Source: Arthrobacter woluwensis
GTDB lineage: Bacteria > Actinomycetota > Actinomycetes > Actinomycetales > Micrococcaceae
Reading direction: 5' to 3'
DNA length: 64,000 bases
NCBI RefSeq assembly: GCF_030816155.1
Contig: NZ_JAUSXR010000001.1
Span: forward strand, 806,001-870,000
The number at the start of each line of letters is the position of its first letter. Position 1 is the first letter of the stretch. The notes under the pieces are model-generated. The model was not told where the DNA came from. It saw only the letters and a program-made list of their open reading frames with translations, and searched no databases. Positions 45,901-56,644 of the stretch are shown piece after piece. Made by a program: the position numbers and the translations under genes.

Positions 45901-48900
45901 TGGACGACGCGGTCACGGTCCGACCCGGCCGCGAGGTCGCCGTCGCGGCCCTGGCCAACGACTCGGACCCGGACGGCGACACCATCGGCATCCTCAAGGA
46001 CCGGCTCGACGCCAACCCCGCGCTGAAGGCCTCCGTGAGCGACACGAGCCACCGCATCCTCGCCACCGCTCCGCAGGAGGAGGGGACCGCCAGCCTGCGG
46101 TACACGATCGCTGACTCCCGCGGCGCGACGGCGGACGCCTCCGTGCGGATCATCGCGCGCAAGGACGTGCCCCTCAAGGCCCCCATCGCGCGGGATGACC
46201 GCGTCACCCAGGCGCAGACCCTGGGCAAGACGAGCGTCGATGTGCCCGTGCTCGAGAACGACGAGGACCCCGACGGCGTGGGGGAGAAGCTCAAGATCTC
46301 CAGCGAGAACCCCAACGCGCGCCCGAACGGCAAGGGCGGCCTCGTGGTCAACCTGACCAAGGACGCGCAGCTCGTGCCGTACACCGTCGAGGACGTGGAC
46401 GGTCTCAAGGCCACGGCCATCGTCTGGGTGCCCGGCGTCGGGGAGCAGATCCCCGTCCTCGCCAAGGACGATGTGCTCGAGGTCAAGGCCGGCAGCAGCC
46501 TGGACTACCAGCTCAAGGAGTGGGTGAAGGTCCGTGACGGCCGCACCCCGCGGATCACCCAGGTGGACCGCGTCACCATGATCGGCGCCGGCGTCCAGGA
46601 CGCCGTGCGCGACAACGGCGGCGCCCTGCGCTACACGGCGAACCGGGACTACGTAGGCCCCGGCTCACTGAGCTTCGAGGTCACCGACGGCGACGGCCCG
46701 GACGACGCCAAGGGCCTGAAGGCCACCCTGACCATCCGCACCAAGGTCCTCGCCGACCCCGACCGCAATCACCCACCGCGCTTCCTCGGCAGCACCGTGG
46801 AGGTCGCGGAGGACGGCGGCGCGACAGTCGACCTGTCGAAGCTGGCCAGCGACCCGGACAGCCGGGACCAGCTGCGCTTCTCCGTGGAGGGCGACGCACC
46901 CACCGGCTTCCAGGCCGGCGTCGACGGCGCGACCCTGAAGACCTCGCTCAAGGGCGACACCAAGCCGGGAACGCGCGGCGTCCTGCGGCTGAAGGCCGAC
47001 GACGGGCGGGGCGGCACCGCCGTCGCGACGTTCACCCTCGTGGCCAAGGCCTCGGTCCGCCCGCTTCCGGTGGCGAACGATGACACGGTGGCGAACGCGG
47101 ACGCGGGCAAGCCCCGCTCGGTCCCGGTGCTGGCGAACGACGTCAACCCGTACCCGGAGACGCCGCTGAAGATCAGCACCGCCGTCGTGGAGACGGGCAA
47201 CGGCACGGCGCTCGTGCAGGGTGACCAAGTGCAGGTGACCCCGGCACAGAACTTCAGCGGCACCATGGTGGTGGCGTACACGGTCCGGGACAAGAAGGAC
47301 GACCCGAGCCGCACGGCCACGGCCCGCATCCGGCTGACCGTCCGGGACAAGCCGGATGTCCCCGGCACCCCGAGCGCCAGCAATGTCGGGGACCGGACCG
47401 CGCTGCTGACGTGGCGGCCGCCGGCGGACCGGGGTGCTCCCATCGAGCACTACACGGTCAAGGGCGAGGGTGGTTTCACCCAGCAGTGCCCGGCGAACAG
47501 TTGCACCCTGAACGGCCTGACCAACAATGTGAAGTACCACTTCACCGTGACGGCCACCAACGCGGTAGGCGAATCGCAGGCGTCGGCGCCGTCGGCGGAG
47601 GTGCGTCCGGACACCCGTCCCGAGCAGCCGAACCCGCCGACCACGAAGTTCGGCGACAAACAGATCTCCGTGGCCTGGCAGCCGGCCGTGACCAAGGGGT
47701 CGCCGGTCAGTTCTTACGAGCTCGAGATCTCCCCGCCCGCTCCGGACGGGGTGTCCAGCAAGCCGGGTCTGAAGGGCACCAGCACCGTCTGGACCGGCCT
47801 GAAGAACGGCGTCGCCTACAAGTTCCGGGTGCGGGCCTCCAATCAGGCTCCTGAGCCCAGCGAGTTCAGCGCCTACTCCACGGCTGAGACGCCCGCGGGC
47901 GTTCCCGCCCAGCCACTGGCACCCCGCGCGAGCTCTACGGACTCCGTGGGCACCCAGAGCCAGCTGAGCGTCGAATGGACCGCTCCGGATCCGAACGGCG
48001 CCGCCATCACCGCCTACACCCTCACCACCTATCAGGGTGGCGCCGTGGTGAAGACGCTCAGCGTGCCCGGCAACCAGACGAGCGCGAACGTCACCATGCA
48101 GAACTCCGAGGCGGACTACAGCTTCACGGTCAGCGCCACGAACAAGGCCGGCAAGGGAAGCACAAGCCCGCAGTCCAATGCCGTCCGCGCCGCCGGCAAG
48201 CCGGGAATGGTCACGAACGGCTCGGTGACCGCTCCGGGCAACGGGGATGACCTCAAGGTGACCTTCAGCCCGCTGACGCCTGCCGCCCGCAACGGCTCGA
48301 CCTCGTCCGAGATCAGCTACGAGTGGCGGACCGCTTACGGCAGTGGGCCCATTCCTGCGGGTGGCGGCGTCATCCGTGGTCAGCCGGCGGGCAAGGACGT
48401 GACGGTGAACATCATCGCGCACTCCACGAAGAGCGCCATCGCGGGTGACGCCCAGAACGTCGGGCACGCCGTGCCGTATGGCCCTCCGGGGCAGCCCAAC
48501 GTCAACGGCGGCACTTCAGCCAAGGGTGACTCCTGGGTCCACTGGACGTGGAGCACCCCGGCCAATAACGGCCGCGCCATCAACCGCTTCGAAGTGCGGG
48601 TGAACGGCGGCGCCTGGACCAGCGTGGGTATGAACACCAGTTACAAGGTGAACACCGGCGGCTGGGACAAGCAGCGGACCTTGGACGTCCTCGCCTGCAA
48701 CGGCACGGACGGCAACAATGACTGCGGAAAGTGGGGAAGCGCCACGTCGACCTCCGGCGCCGATCCCACCCCGCCGCCGCAGAACAAGGTCTCCGTCACC
48801 GCCTCGTCCGTGAACAGCTGCACGGAGGCGACCGGCGGCCAGAATGGACGCACCGGGTACAGCGCCGGACCGCCCAAGTCCTGCTACGGCCGTGCCAGCG

Positions 48901-49076
48901 GTGGCGGCACCGATGCCCCGTGGCCGTGGCTGCACACCGGCAATGACGTCCCCGTGGACCGCTGTGGCAGCCCCTTCGGCGGCTCCGGCTGGTACCACAT
49001 TTCCGGTGGCAGCTACGCAGACCGCTGGGTCCGTGCCGACACCGTACGTGTGGTGTCCGGAAACGTGCGTTGCTAG
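42945..49076 (+). CDS. Giant Ig-like/fibronectin type III surface protein 2 (paralogue)
   Basis: The 2043-aa protein starts at GTG 42945 with GGAGG upstream and shares the whole plan of protein 1: short basic N-terminus, signal/anchor helix ([20 protein letters not shown]), propeller-like region to about 390, Ig/cadherin-like repeats (about 400-1465), fibronectin type III repeats (1468-1930). Its C-terminal tip (about 1949-2043) is different from that of protein 1, with Cys-rich [17 protein letters not shown] and an SH3-like [20 protein letters not shown], ending in a terminal Cys. Sequence identity with protein 1 drops through the body, but a 101-bp stretch near the start is identical. The next gene is moxR, 94 bp on. 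Confidence 0.9.
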   Translation: MSPGGRIPRIGRKGRRVIAVTSVTAVSLSLAAAAIAYPGFKTADVDLNDGGVWVTSNARNAVGRLNYASRVLDGAVTPASNRFDIQQNAGRILVQDGAGSSLNTVDPSIVRLGPDYKLPPTTSVSLGGQTVALTEVSSGKVWVTTPDELSGFNPENTPVTLQGANGQNTVTGLDGTVHSLNRSKGELTELRQATEGGGVDRQTRTVNALKDTGDLQLTTVGSTVVAFEATSGRVIREDGSSITIPDSRDAKLQQPSAGGDAVMLSTGTALWKVPLSGGEATKTAVDGSGDPAAPVQLNGCTYAAWAGINKYLRKCGNPADDKKQDIPQASKSPQYVFRVNRDNVVLNDVNSGVVWLVNQDMLLVDNWDEVIPPKNHNSNQDDNSSDTTARNVLPDRTKPNRPPQAKPDTFGVRPGQTTILPVLENDSDPDGDVLTAAVDGSGPKTGSVETIYGGTAFQIAVPATATPGTETFRYTADDGRSGSNSADVTLRVVGPKENTAPRQKPDRRTTLVVENGKQVSQNVLLDWMDPDGDELVLMDAKAENPQDQVKVRRDGLLTFQDAGTGPGRKTVTITVWDGRESTTGRVTVDVRPNGALVPQVNADHVNAVAGQPTTISPLKNDVDPNGGNLRLASVDAQGKAQLGPVTDAGTFTFLARSSGTYYVSYVVSNGPQSNVGLIRVDVVSGREEGAPSAVHDVALLPTGGQALVAPLDNDDDPAGGVLVLQSITVDPDSGVSATILNHEILRITDVRGANAPSTIRYTISNGSKSATGTISVIPVPAPAVIQAPEPKPDEVNVRVNDVVTIPVLANDTHPQGEELSVDQKLTEMPEAADGKAWVSEKSVRFLAGPAPKTVRVVYNAVDPQGQKSAAPVTIHILPIEGRENSRPQAKSVTSRVIAGGTVRIAIPMDAVDPDGDSVQLVGVESAPKKGTVQLGSNYIDYTAATDAFGTDTFQYRIQDRQGAVATALVTVGVAPLPEVNQSPSAVDDAVTVRPGREVAVAALANDSDPDGDTIGILKDRLDANPALKASVSDTSHRILATAPQEEGTASLRYTIADSRGATADASVRIIARKDVPLKAPIARDDRVTQAQTLGKTSVDVPVLENDEDPDGVGEKLKISSENPNARPNGKGGLVVNLTKDAQLVPYTVEDVDGLKATAIVWVPGVGEQIPVLAKDDVLEVKAGSSLDYQLKEWVKVRDGRTPRITQVDRVTMIGAGVQDAVRDNGGALRYTANRDYVGPGSLSFEVTDGDGPDDAKGLKATLTIRTKVLADPDRNHPPRFLGSTVEVAEDGGATVDLSKLASDPDSRDQLRFSVEGDAPTGFQAGVDGATLKTSLKGDTKPGTRGVLRLKADDGRGGTAVATFTLVAKASVRPLPVANDDTVANADAGKPRSVPVLANDVNPYPETPLKISTAVVETGNGTALVQGDQVQVTPAQNFSGTMVVAYTVRDKKDDPSRTATARIRLTVRDKPDVPGTPSASNVGDRTALLTWRPPADRGAPIEHYTVKGEGGFTQQCPANSCTLNGLTNNVKYHFTVTATNAVGESQASAPSAEVRPDTRPEQPNPPTTKFGDKQISVAWQPAVTKGSPVSSYELEISPPAPDGVSSKPGLKGTSTVWTGLKNGVAYKFRVRASNQAPEPSEFSAYSTAETPAGVPAQPLAPRASSTDSVGTQSQLSVEWTAPDPNGAAITAYTLTTYQGGAVVKTLSVPGNQTSANVTMQNSEADYSFTVSATNKAGKGSTSPQSNAVRAAGKPGMVTNGSVTAPGNGDDLKVTFSPLTPAARNGSTSSEISYEWRTAYGSGPIPAGGGVIRGQPAGKDVTVNIIAHSTKSAIAGDAQNVGHAVPYGPPGQPNVNGGTSAKGDSWVHWTWSTPANNGRAINRFEVRVNGGAWTSVGMNTSYKVNTGGWDKQRTLDVLACNGTDGNNDCGKWGSATSTSGADPTPPPQNKVSVTASSVNSCTEATGGQNGRTGYSAGPPKSCYGRASGGGTDAPWPWLHTGNDVPVDRCGSPFGGSGWYHISGGSYADRWVRADTVRVVSGNVRC

Positions 49077-49170
49077 TCTCGGTGCACCCGGAGCGCACCG
49101 TCCATCCGGAAAGCGTCCAGGCCCGCTACACTCCCCAACAGATTCACTCGACACAAAGGAACACAGCATC

Positions 49171-50136
<966 letters not shown>

Positions 50137-50197
50137 CCCTCCGCCGTTCCCACGGCCACGACATGACCGCCCCTACGGAGTTGAAGGCACACCACAG

Positions 50198-51811
50198 ATG
50201 AGCGAGAACGCCCCCACATCGCGGCGCGCAGCGCGGGAGGCCCGGCGCGCCCAGGATCAGGGCGCACCGCCGCCCCCGGGGGACGACCGAACCATTCGGA
50301 GGCCCGCGGCCGGCCCGCCGCCGCAGCCTTCCGCCCCGCCGGCACAGGCTCCCGGAGCACCGGCGCAGGCTTCTGGAAAACCGGCACAGGCCGGCGGATC
50401 CGGGCCGTCGCCGTCGCGCCCGCCACGCGGCGCCCGGCGCCCGGGGAAAGCCGCTCGCGCAGGCAAGGCCTCCGGCGCTGCGAAAGCCACGCGCCCGAAC
50501 CGGCCTGCGGGCAAGGACACCACCGCCGACGCGTTGGCCGGGCTCCGCACCGTCACCGCCCGTCCCGTGTCCGTCCTCCGGCAGGCCTGGAGGGTGATCG
50601 TGGATGTCTGCGGTCCCGTGGTCGGCCGGGTCCGTGATGTCCTGGTCCGCCGGGTGGGTCCCGTGGTCTCCGTCATCACGCCCCTGGGCTGGGCCTGCCT
50701 GGCGCTCGTCGTGTGCATGGCGTGGTTCGCGATCTCCTTCGGCTGGCAGGAGGCCGCCGCGCTCGGGCTCCTCCTGGGCGTGCTGCTCGTGGCGAGCTGT
50801 GCGTTCATCGTCGGCCGGTCCTCCTACCAGGTGACGCTCGATCTGACCCGGACGCGCGTGGCGGTAGGGGACAACGCCGTGGGCGGCATCTCCGTGATCA
50901 ACACGGCTCCGCGGCCGGTCATGCATTCCACCCTCGAACTTCCCGTGGGCCGTGCGGTGGCCAGTTTCCCGATCCCGCGGCTCCGTCCCCAGGAACTGCA
51001 CGAGGATCTGTTCAGCATCCCCACGAACCGCCGCCAGGTGATCATGGTGGGCCCTGCCGTCTCCGTCCGGGCGGACCCGTTCCACCTCCTCAAGCGCCAG
51101 ATCCGCTGGACCGACCCGGTGGAGCTCTTCGTGCACCCGCGCACGGTGGCCCTGGGCAGCCCGGCAGCCGGCTTCATCCGGGACCTGGAGGGCATGACCA
51201 CCAAGGAGCTCTCCAACACGGACGTGTCCTTCCACGCTCTGCGGGAGTACGCGCCGGGCGATGACCGCCGCCACATCCACTGGAAGACCGTGGCCCGCCT
51301 GGGAACCCTCATGGTCCGCCAGTTCGAGGAGACCCGCCGCGCCCACCTGGCGATCGCGCTCTCCGTCAATCTCGACGAATACGACACGGAGCTCGAATTC
51401 GAACTCGCCATCTCCGTGGCTTGCTCTGTGGGCCGGCAGGCGCTCGTGGAACAGCGTGAACTGGACATCCTCACCCAGCGCGGGCCGCTCCGCTGTGCCA
51501 CTGGGCGGACCATGCTGGACGACGCGACCCGGCTCCAGAGCATGACCGGCCGCCGGGACGCCGTGGAACTCGCCCGCCGGCTCGCCGACCGGGTGCCGAA
51601 CGCGTCGGTGGTCTTCTTCGTGGTCGGCAGCCACGTGACCCCGGCTCAGCTGCGCTCCTGCGCGGCGTCCGTCCTGCCCGGGGTCCGCGCCATGGCGATC
51701 CGCATCCAGCCCGGGGCCGCGCCGGCCCGGGCCACCATCGCCGATCTGACCGTGCTCACCCTGGGCGGTCTCGACGATCTGGCTCTCGTTCTGCGAAAGG
51801 CGGTCGCATGA
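50198..51811 (+). CDS. DUF58 domain-containing membrane protein
   Basis: The 537-aa protein starts at ATG 50198. The first 120 residues are a disordered Ala/Pro/Arg-rich segment. Two helices (about 163-207, GWACLALVVCMAWFAISF and GLLLGVLLVASCAFIVG) anchor it. The DUF58 core carries REYAPGDDRRHIHWKTVARLGTLMVRQFEE near residue 348, followed by a vWA-like fold (HLAIALSVNLDEYDTELEFE). DUF58 proteins pair with MoxR ATPases. Its stop overlaps the transglutaminase start by 4 bp. The length of the disordered head is greater than in typical homologues. Confidence 0.9.
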   Translation: MSENAPTSRRAAREARRAQDQGAPPPPGDDRTIRRPAAGPPPQPSAPPAQAPGAPAQASGKPAQAGGSGPSPSRPPRGARRPGKAARAGKASGAAKATRPNRPAGKDTTADALAGLRTVTARPVSVLRQAWRVIVDVCGPVVGRVRDVLVRRVGPVVSVITPLGWACLALVVCMAWFAISFGWQEAAALGLLLGVLLVASCAFIVGRSSYQVTLDLTRTRVAVGDNAVGGISVINTAPRPVMHSTLELPVGRAVASFPIPRLRPQELHEDLFSIPTNRRQVIMVGPAVSVRADPFHLLKRQIRWTDPVELFVHPRTVALGSPAAGFIRDLEGMTTKELSNTDVSFHALREYAPGDDRRHIHWKTVARLGTLMVRQFEETRRAHLAIALSVNLDEYDTELEFELAISVACSVGRQALVEQRELDILTQRGPLRCATGRTMLDDATRLQSMTGRRDAVELARRLADRVPNASVVFFVVGSHVTPAQLRSCAASVLPGVRAMAIRIQPGAAPARATIADLTVLTLGGLDDLALVLRKAVA

Positions 51812-54207
51812 GCACCGCGTCCACCACTCGCATCCTCGGCCGGCAGGGGCTCCCCTCCTGGCAGGACCTCGTCGACGCGGCGGCCCTGTTCCTGCTGCTG
51901 GGGCTCGGAGTCCTGGGTCTGCACCTCAGCTACGGCGGAGACCCCCGGTACCTCGTGGCCGGCCTGGGCGGTGTCGTGCTCGGTCTCGGCGTCGCGGCCC
52001 TGAGCCATCGCCTGAAGATGGGTCTGCTGGCGACGGCGGGCTCCGGCGTCCTGGTGTACTTCCTCTTCGGCAGCGCCCTCGCCAACCCCACGCAGGCCCT
52101 GTTCGGCGTGCTGCCGAGCCTGGATTCCCTGCGCACGCTCCTACTCGGCATCGTGTTCTCGTGGAAGGACATGCTGACCGTCGGCGTCCCGGTCGGTGTG
52201 GCCGACGACATGCTGGTGGTCCCGTTCCTCGCCGGGCTCCTCTGCGCCCTGGCGGCCGGTCTGCTGACCTGGCGTCTCCGCAGCGCGCTCTGGCCGCTGC
52301 TGCCGGTCCTCGCGCTCTTCGTGGTCGGCGTGGCCTTCAGCACCAGTGCGAGCTTCCTGACCGTGCCGCGCGGCGTCGCACTCGGCGTCGGGGCCCTCGT
52401 CTGGGCCTCCTGGCGCCGGTCCCGGCTGCGCAGTGTGGAGGCGCGGATCGTCGCGAAGGGCGCCGAGCACGACGCCGGCGCCGTGCGCCGGGCGCGATTC
52501 AACCGTCTGGCGCTGGGCGCCGCAGTGGTGGCCGGCGCCGTGGTCGTGACGGCTCTGGCGTCCCCGGCCGTGACGGCGACCACCGAGCGGAAGGTGCTGC
52601 GCGACGTCGTGGTCCCGCCGTTCGACCCGCGCAACTACATCACGCCGCTGGCGAGCTTCCGCACCATGGTCAAGGACCAGAAGGACAAGACGCTCTTCGA
52701 GGTCAAGGGCCTGCCCAAGGACGGCCGGGTGCGGCTCGCCGCCCTGGACAGCTACAACGGCACCGTCTACAACGTGGACCCGAACGGCACCGGCAACTTC
52801 AGCAAGGTCGGTGACGCCCGTGCGCTGAACCCGCAGGCGCCCACCGGCGACGGCACCTCCGACTACACGATCGATGTGACGGTCGGGGAGTACCAGGGGT
52901 ACTTCGTGCCGGGTGGCACCCGGACGGTCGGGTTCGATTTCCCGGTCTCGAGCGCGGCAGGCAGTGGCCTGTACTTCAACTCCGGCTCTGACACTGCGAT
53001 CAGCACGCTCGGCCTGGGCAAGGGGGACCATTACACCGTGCAGGTGCAGGTCCCTCCCACGCTCAGCCACGGCCAGCTGACGCAGTACCGCGTGGCGGCG
53101 GACACGCTGCCGAGGCCTCAGGGGGTCCCGCCGGCGCTCGCGCAGAAGGCGGACCAGATCGCCGGGGACGCGCCCACGGACATCGACCGGGTGCGTCAGA
53201 TCGAGGCGTACTTCCGGACCAAGGGAGCGTTCAGCAATGGGCTCGTCACGGAGGGCCAGGTCCCCAGCCTGTCCGGTCATGGGGCGGCCCGCCTGACGAC
53301 GCTCTTCACGGCCAAGCAGATGCTGGGCGACGACGAGCAGTACGCTTCCGCGATGGCGCTGATCTGCCGTCAGCTGGGTCTCCCCGCCCGCGTGGTGATG
53401 GGTTTCTACCCTGACCCCAAGAGCCCGCAGAACGGCGGAGGGGACATCCAGATCAAGGGCAAGGACGTGCACGCCTGGGTCGAGGTGAACTTCGACCGCG
53501 CCGGCTGGATCCCCTTCGACCCGACGCCGCCGAAGGACAACGTCCCGATCCCGCCGGACCCGGAGAAGAACTCCAAGCCGAAGCCGCAGGTGCTGCAGCC
53601 GCCGCCCCCGCCGCAGGAGCCGGCCGAACTGCCGCCGGACTCCCAGCCCGAAGCCGCGGACGCTGATCAGAAGAAGAACGATTTCTGGTCCGTCCTCGGC
53701 CCGATCCTCGCCACGATCGGCCTCGCGGCCATCCCGGTGCTGATCCTCGCGCTGCCCCTGGTGGTGATCGCCGTGCTCAAGAGCCGCCGGCGCAAGAAGC
53801 GGGCCCTCGAGGGGCCGCCGGCCCAGCGGTTCTCGGGTGGCTGGAGCGAAGTGGTCAGCCTGGCCACGGATCTCGGCGCGCCAGTCGATCCGAAGGCCAC
53901 GCGCCGCGAGACCTCCTCCCTGGTGGGCGAGTCGTTCCCGACCGCGGCCCCCGGGACGGTGCTGCTGGCTCAGCGCGCGGACGCCGCCGTGTTCGGCGCC
54001 GGGGAACCGGCCGAAGAGGAAGTGCGGGCGTACTGGGAGAATGTGGACCAGTCCCTGACGAGCATGACCGAGGGGATGGGCTTCTGGCGCCGCCAGCGGG
54101 CCAGGTTCTCACCTCGCTCACTGCTGGTGGAAGCACGCACGGTCCTGGAATCCGGCCCTCGGGGCCTCCTGGAGAAGGTACGACGCAGTAAAGGAGAAGG
54201 GCAATGA
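51808..54207 (+). CDS. TgpA-like transglutaminase-fold membrane protein with degenerate catalytic Cys
   Basis: The 799-aa protein starts at ATG 51808. Several helices occupy about residues 18-230; the extracytoplasmic transglutaminase domain lies about 440-590; a last helix (about 626-650) is followed by a basic cytoplasmic tail. The catalytic motif, normally G-[YFW]-C-E-Q-F-A, reads GDDEQYASAMALICRQLGLPARVV, with Asp509 where Cys is expected, while H555 (KDVHAWVEV) and D571 (IPFDPTPP) are kept. The protein is therefore likely a pseudo-enzyme that binds rather than crosslinks, or uses another chemistry. In PFNA-like clusters this gene is called tgm. Overlaps couple it with both neighbours. 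Confidence 0.9.
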   Translation: MSTASTTRILGRQGLPSWQDLVDAAALFLLLGLGVLGLHLSYGGDPRYLVAGLGGVVLGLGVAALSHRLKMGLLATAGSGVLVYFLFGSALANPTQALFGVLPSLDSLRTLLLGIVFSWKDMLTVGVPVGVADDMLVVPFLAGLLCALAAGLLTWRLRSALWPLLPVLALFVVGVAFSTSASFLTVPRGVALGVGALVWASWRRSRLRSVEARIVAKGAEHDAGAVRRARFNRLALGAAVVAGAVVVTALASPAVTATTERKVLRDVVVPPFDPRNYITPLASFRTMVKDQKDKTLFEVKGLPKDGRVRLAALDSYNGTVYNVDPNGTGNFSKVGDARALNPQAPTGDGTSDYTIDVTVGEYQGYFVPGGTRTVGFDFPVSSAAGSGLYFNSGSDTAISTLGLGKGDHYTVQVQVPPTLSHGQLTQYRVAADTLPRPQGVPPALAQKADQIAGDAPTDIDRVRQIEAYFRTKGAFSNGLVTEGQVPSLSGHGAARLTTLFTAKQMLGDDEQYASAMALICRQLGLPARVVMGFYPDPKSPQNGGGDIQIKGKDVHAWVEVNFDRAGWIPFDPTPPKDNVPIPPDPEKNSKPKPQVLQPPPPPQEPAELPPDSQPEAADADQKKNDFWSVLGPILATIGLAAIPVLILALPLVVIAVLKSRRRKKRALEGPPAQRFSGGWSEVVSLATDLGAPVDPKATRRETSSLVGESFPTAAPGTVLLAQRADAAVFGAGEPAEEEVRAYWENVDQSLTSMTEGMGFWRRQRARFSPRSLLVEARTVLESGPRGLLEKVRRSKGEGQ

Positions 54208-55757
54208 GCATCAATGTTGAACGCTGCCCCCAGTGTCAGCAACAGCTCACCCCCGGAGCGGGGTTCTGCCTCGCCTGCGGCACGTCCCTGAGCAACCGGG
54301 CGGCGCTGAGGAACGGCGTGCAGCACCCTCAGCAGCCGGGTGGCGCCCCGCAGGGCGGACCGTGGCAGTCCTCGAGCCCGGGGATCGTCGCCCAGCATCC
54401 TGACCAGCTGCCGGCCACGCAGCCGGTGGTCCGCGCGGGTGCGGCGAAGCGGCTCTTCTCCAAGCTGATCGACCTGGCGGTTCCGGGCATCATCGCGGGC
54501 GTCCTGCTCTCGGTGGGCACGGCCGCACTGCTGAAGAACGGCCTGGCCGGCTCCACCAATCTCGGGCCGAGCCAGGAGGACGTGATTTTCGCCGTCATCA
54601 TGTCCGGCCTCGCGGTGCTGATCTGGCTGGCGTATGTGGTGACCATGTGGATCATGGAGGCCCGGAGCGGCAACTCGCTCGGCAACGCGATCTTCGGGAT
54701 CCGCACCACCGAGCTCGAGGGTTACGCCCCGGGCGCGGGAGCGGTGTTCCTGCGGTGGCTCGTGCTGCTGGCGCCCAATATCCTGTTCGCCTTGGTGGGC
54801 GGCATCATGTCGTTCTTCGCACCGGCCGGCGTGGTGCAGATCGTCGGGGGGATCGGCTCGATCGTGTCCTTCGTCTGGCTGATCGTGGCGGGTGTGTCCA
54901 ACGCCTGGGATCCGAACGAGCGCAAGCAGGGCTGGCATGACAAGGTCGCCCGTACGCTGGTCTTCGACGTCCGCGCCGGACGGAACCCCGTGACCACCGA
55001 GGGCATCGCGGGAACGCACAGCTACCCGACGCTCGACCTCCCGGCGGTCCGCCCCGTGGTGTCCCCGCTGGCCGCGCACGGCCAGGCACAGCAGACCCCT
55101 CAGCAGACGCAGCAGCAGCCGGCACAGCAGCAGGCGGTCACACCCGTCGTCGTTCCTCAGCCTGGTCCGGCCGCCCCGCAGCAGCAGGGCCGCCAGGTCC
55201 CGCCGGTGCCGCAGGCTCCGTTCCCGCTCCAGTTCGGGGAACCGGCTCAGCCCCAGCAGCCCGACCCCCAGCAGTACGGACAGCAGCAGTACGGTCAGCC
55301 CCAGCAGTACGGCCAGCCTGCGCCGTTCGCCCCGCCGCAGCAGCAGTTCGCCCCTCCGGCGGCGCCCGCCGACCACGGGGAGACGATGCTCCGCGCCCAC
55401 CTGCCGTCCGGCGCCGCGGGCCAGCAGGATTCCCTGGTCCTTCTGCTCGACGACGGCGCGCGGGTGCCGCTCGAGGAGGGCGTCCTGATCGGCCGCAACC
55501 CCACCGCCCGGGCCGGGGAGGAGCGTCTGCGTCTGCTGGCACTCGACGACGTGGGCCGCTCCATCTCGAAGACCCATCTCTTGGTGGTCCCGGCCTCGGG
55601 CGGCGCCTGGGTCACGGACCGTCAGTCGACCAACGGCAGCGGTGAGATGCTGGCCGACGGCACCCTGGTCCGCCTCGTCGCGGGGGAGGCACGTTTCGTC
55701 CGTCCCGGGTCAACTGTGAAATTCGGGGACCGGACTTTTAAGCTGAGCACACCATGA
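54204..55757 (+). CDS. Zinc-ribbon, RDD, FHA multidomain membrane protein
   Basis: The 517-aa protein starts at ATG 54204 with AAAGGAG upstream. Residues 8-25 form a zinc ribbon (C8-x2-C11, C22-x2-C25). An RDD-family membrane domain (about 85-260; AKRLFSKLIDLAVPG, NSLGNAIFGIRTTE) has three to four helices. A Gln/Pro-rich linker (about 295-385) follows. T394 sits in DHGETMLRAHLPSG, a candidate phospho-site just before the C-terminal FHA domain (about 405-515; IGRNP, RSISKTHLLV, STNGSGEM). The FHA would read phospho-threonine made by the kinase encoded downstream. Stop overlaps the PP2C start. Confidence 0.88.
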   Translation: MSINVERCPQCQQQLTPGAGFCLACGTSLSNRAALRNGVQHPQQPGGAPQGGPWQSSSPGIVAQHPDQLPATQPVVRAGAAKRLFSKLIDLAVPGIIAGVLLSVGTAALLKNGLAGSTNLGPSQEDVIFAVIMSGLAVLIWLAYVVTMWIMEARSGNSLGNAIFGIRTTELEGYAPGAGAVFLRWLVLLAPNILFALVGGIMSFFAPAGVVQIVGGIGSIVSFVWLIVAGVSNAWDPNERKQGWHDKVARTLVFDVRAGRNPVTTEGIAGTHSYPTLDLPAVRPVVSPLAAHGQAQQTPQQTQQQPAQQQAVTPVVVPQPGPAAPQQQGRQVPPVPQAPFPLQFGEPAQPQQPDPQQYGQQQYGQPQQYGQPAPFAPPQQQFAPPAAPADHGETMLRAHLPSGAAGQQDSLVLLLDDGARVPLEEGVLIGRNPTARAGEERLRLLALDDVGRSISKTHLLVVPASGGAWVTDRQSTNGSGEMLADGTLVRLVAGEARFVRPGSTVKFGDRTFKLSTP

Positions 55758-56644
55758 TCTCTGAAGTCCCCTCTGATTTCGCCTCGGCCCACGACGCCGG
55801 GCCCCTCACCCTCACCGCCGGCTTCGGCACGGACCGGGGTCTCCGCCGCGAGCTGAACGAGGATTCGCTCATCGCGCAAGACCCTGTCTACGCCGTGGCG
55901 GACGGCATGGGCGGGCATGAAGCGGGGGAGATCGCCAGCGGCATCTGCGTCCGCACACTCGCCCAGCGTCTGGCCACTCCGGAAGGCAACCGCGATGTGG
56001 ACGTGACCCGTCTGCAGGAGGCCCTTCAGGAAGCCGATCTGGCGATCCGCCAGCAGGGTTCCGGCCGCGCCGGAACCACGCTGAGCGGCGTCGCGGTGGT
56101 GGAACAGAACCAGAAGCCGTACTGGCTGGTCTTCAACGTCGGGGACGCCCGCACGTACCGGCTCAGCCGGGGCACGTTCGAGCGCGTGACGGTGGACCAT
56201 TCCGAGGTCCAGGAACTGATCGACAACGGATCCATCTCCGCCACGCAGGCCCTGCGGCATCCTCGCCGGCACGTGGTGACCCGCGCGCTCGGCAGCGGCG
56301 ACGGTGGCGCACCGGATTACTGGCTCCTGCCGATCGAGGACGGCGACCGGGTCATGGTGTGTTCGGACGGGCTGACCGGTGAGGTCTCCGACGAGTTCAT
56401 CCGGCGCGTCCTGCAGAGCACCTTCGACCCGCAGGAAGCCGCGGACGCCTTGATCCAGGCCGCGCTCCGCAACGGCGGCCGCGACAATGTCAGCGTGGTG
56501 GTGGTCGATGCCTTCGCCCACGACGGCGAGCTGACCACCTCTCCCCGCATCGACGCGGAGACCGAGGACACTTTGCCGCGGGAGCTCCTGGCGCTCCGCG
56601 AGGAGAGCGCCGCGCCCGCCGCGGCGTCAGGGGAGGAAGAATGA
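55754..56644 (+). CDS. PP2C-type serine/threonine phosphatase
   Basis: The 296-aa enzyme starts at ATG 55754. PP2C motifs are DRGLRRELNEDSLIAQ, YAVADGMGGHEAGEIAS (metal-binding Asp-Gly), RAGTTLSGVAVVEQ, FNVGDARTYRLSRGTF, VMVCSDGLTGEVSDEF, and GGRDNVSVVVVD. It removes phosphate from the kinase and its FHA-bound targets, so phosphatase and kinase act as an antagonistic pair, as with PrpC/PstP systems. It is cytoplasmic: no helix or signal is visible. Start and stop overlap with both neighbours. The acidic C-terminus resembles a flexible tail. Confidence 0.94.
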   Translation: MISEVPSDFASAHDAGPLTLTAGFGTDRGLRRELNEDSLIAQDPVYAVADGMGGHEAGEIASGICVRTLAQRLATPEGNRDVDVTRLQEALQEADLAIRQQGSGRAGTTLSGVAVVEQNQKPYWLVFNVGDARTYRLSRGTFERVTVDHSEVQELIDNGSISATQALRHPRRHVVTRALGSGDGGAPDYWLLPIEDGDRVMVCSDGLTGEVSDEFIRRVLQSTFDPQEAADALIQAALRNGGRDNVSVVVVDAFAHDGELTTSPRIDAETEDTLPRELLALREESAAPAAASGEEE

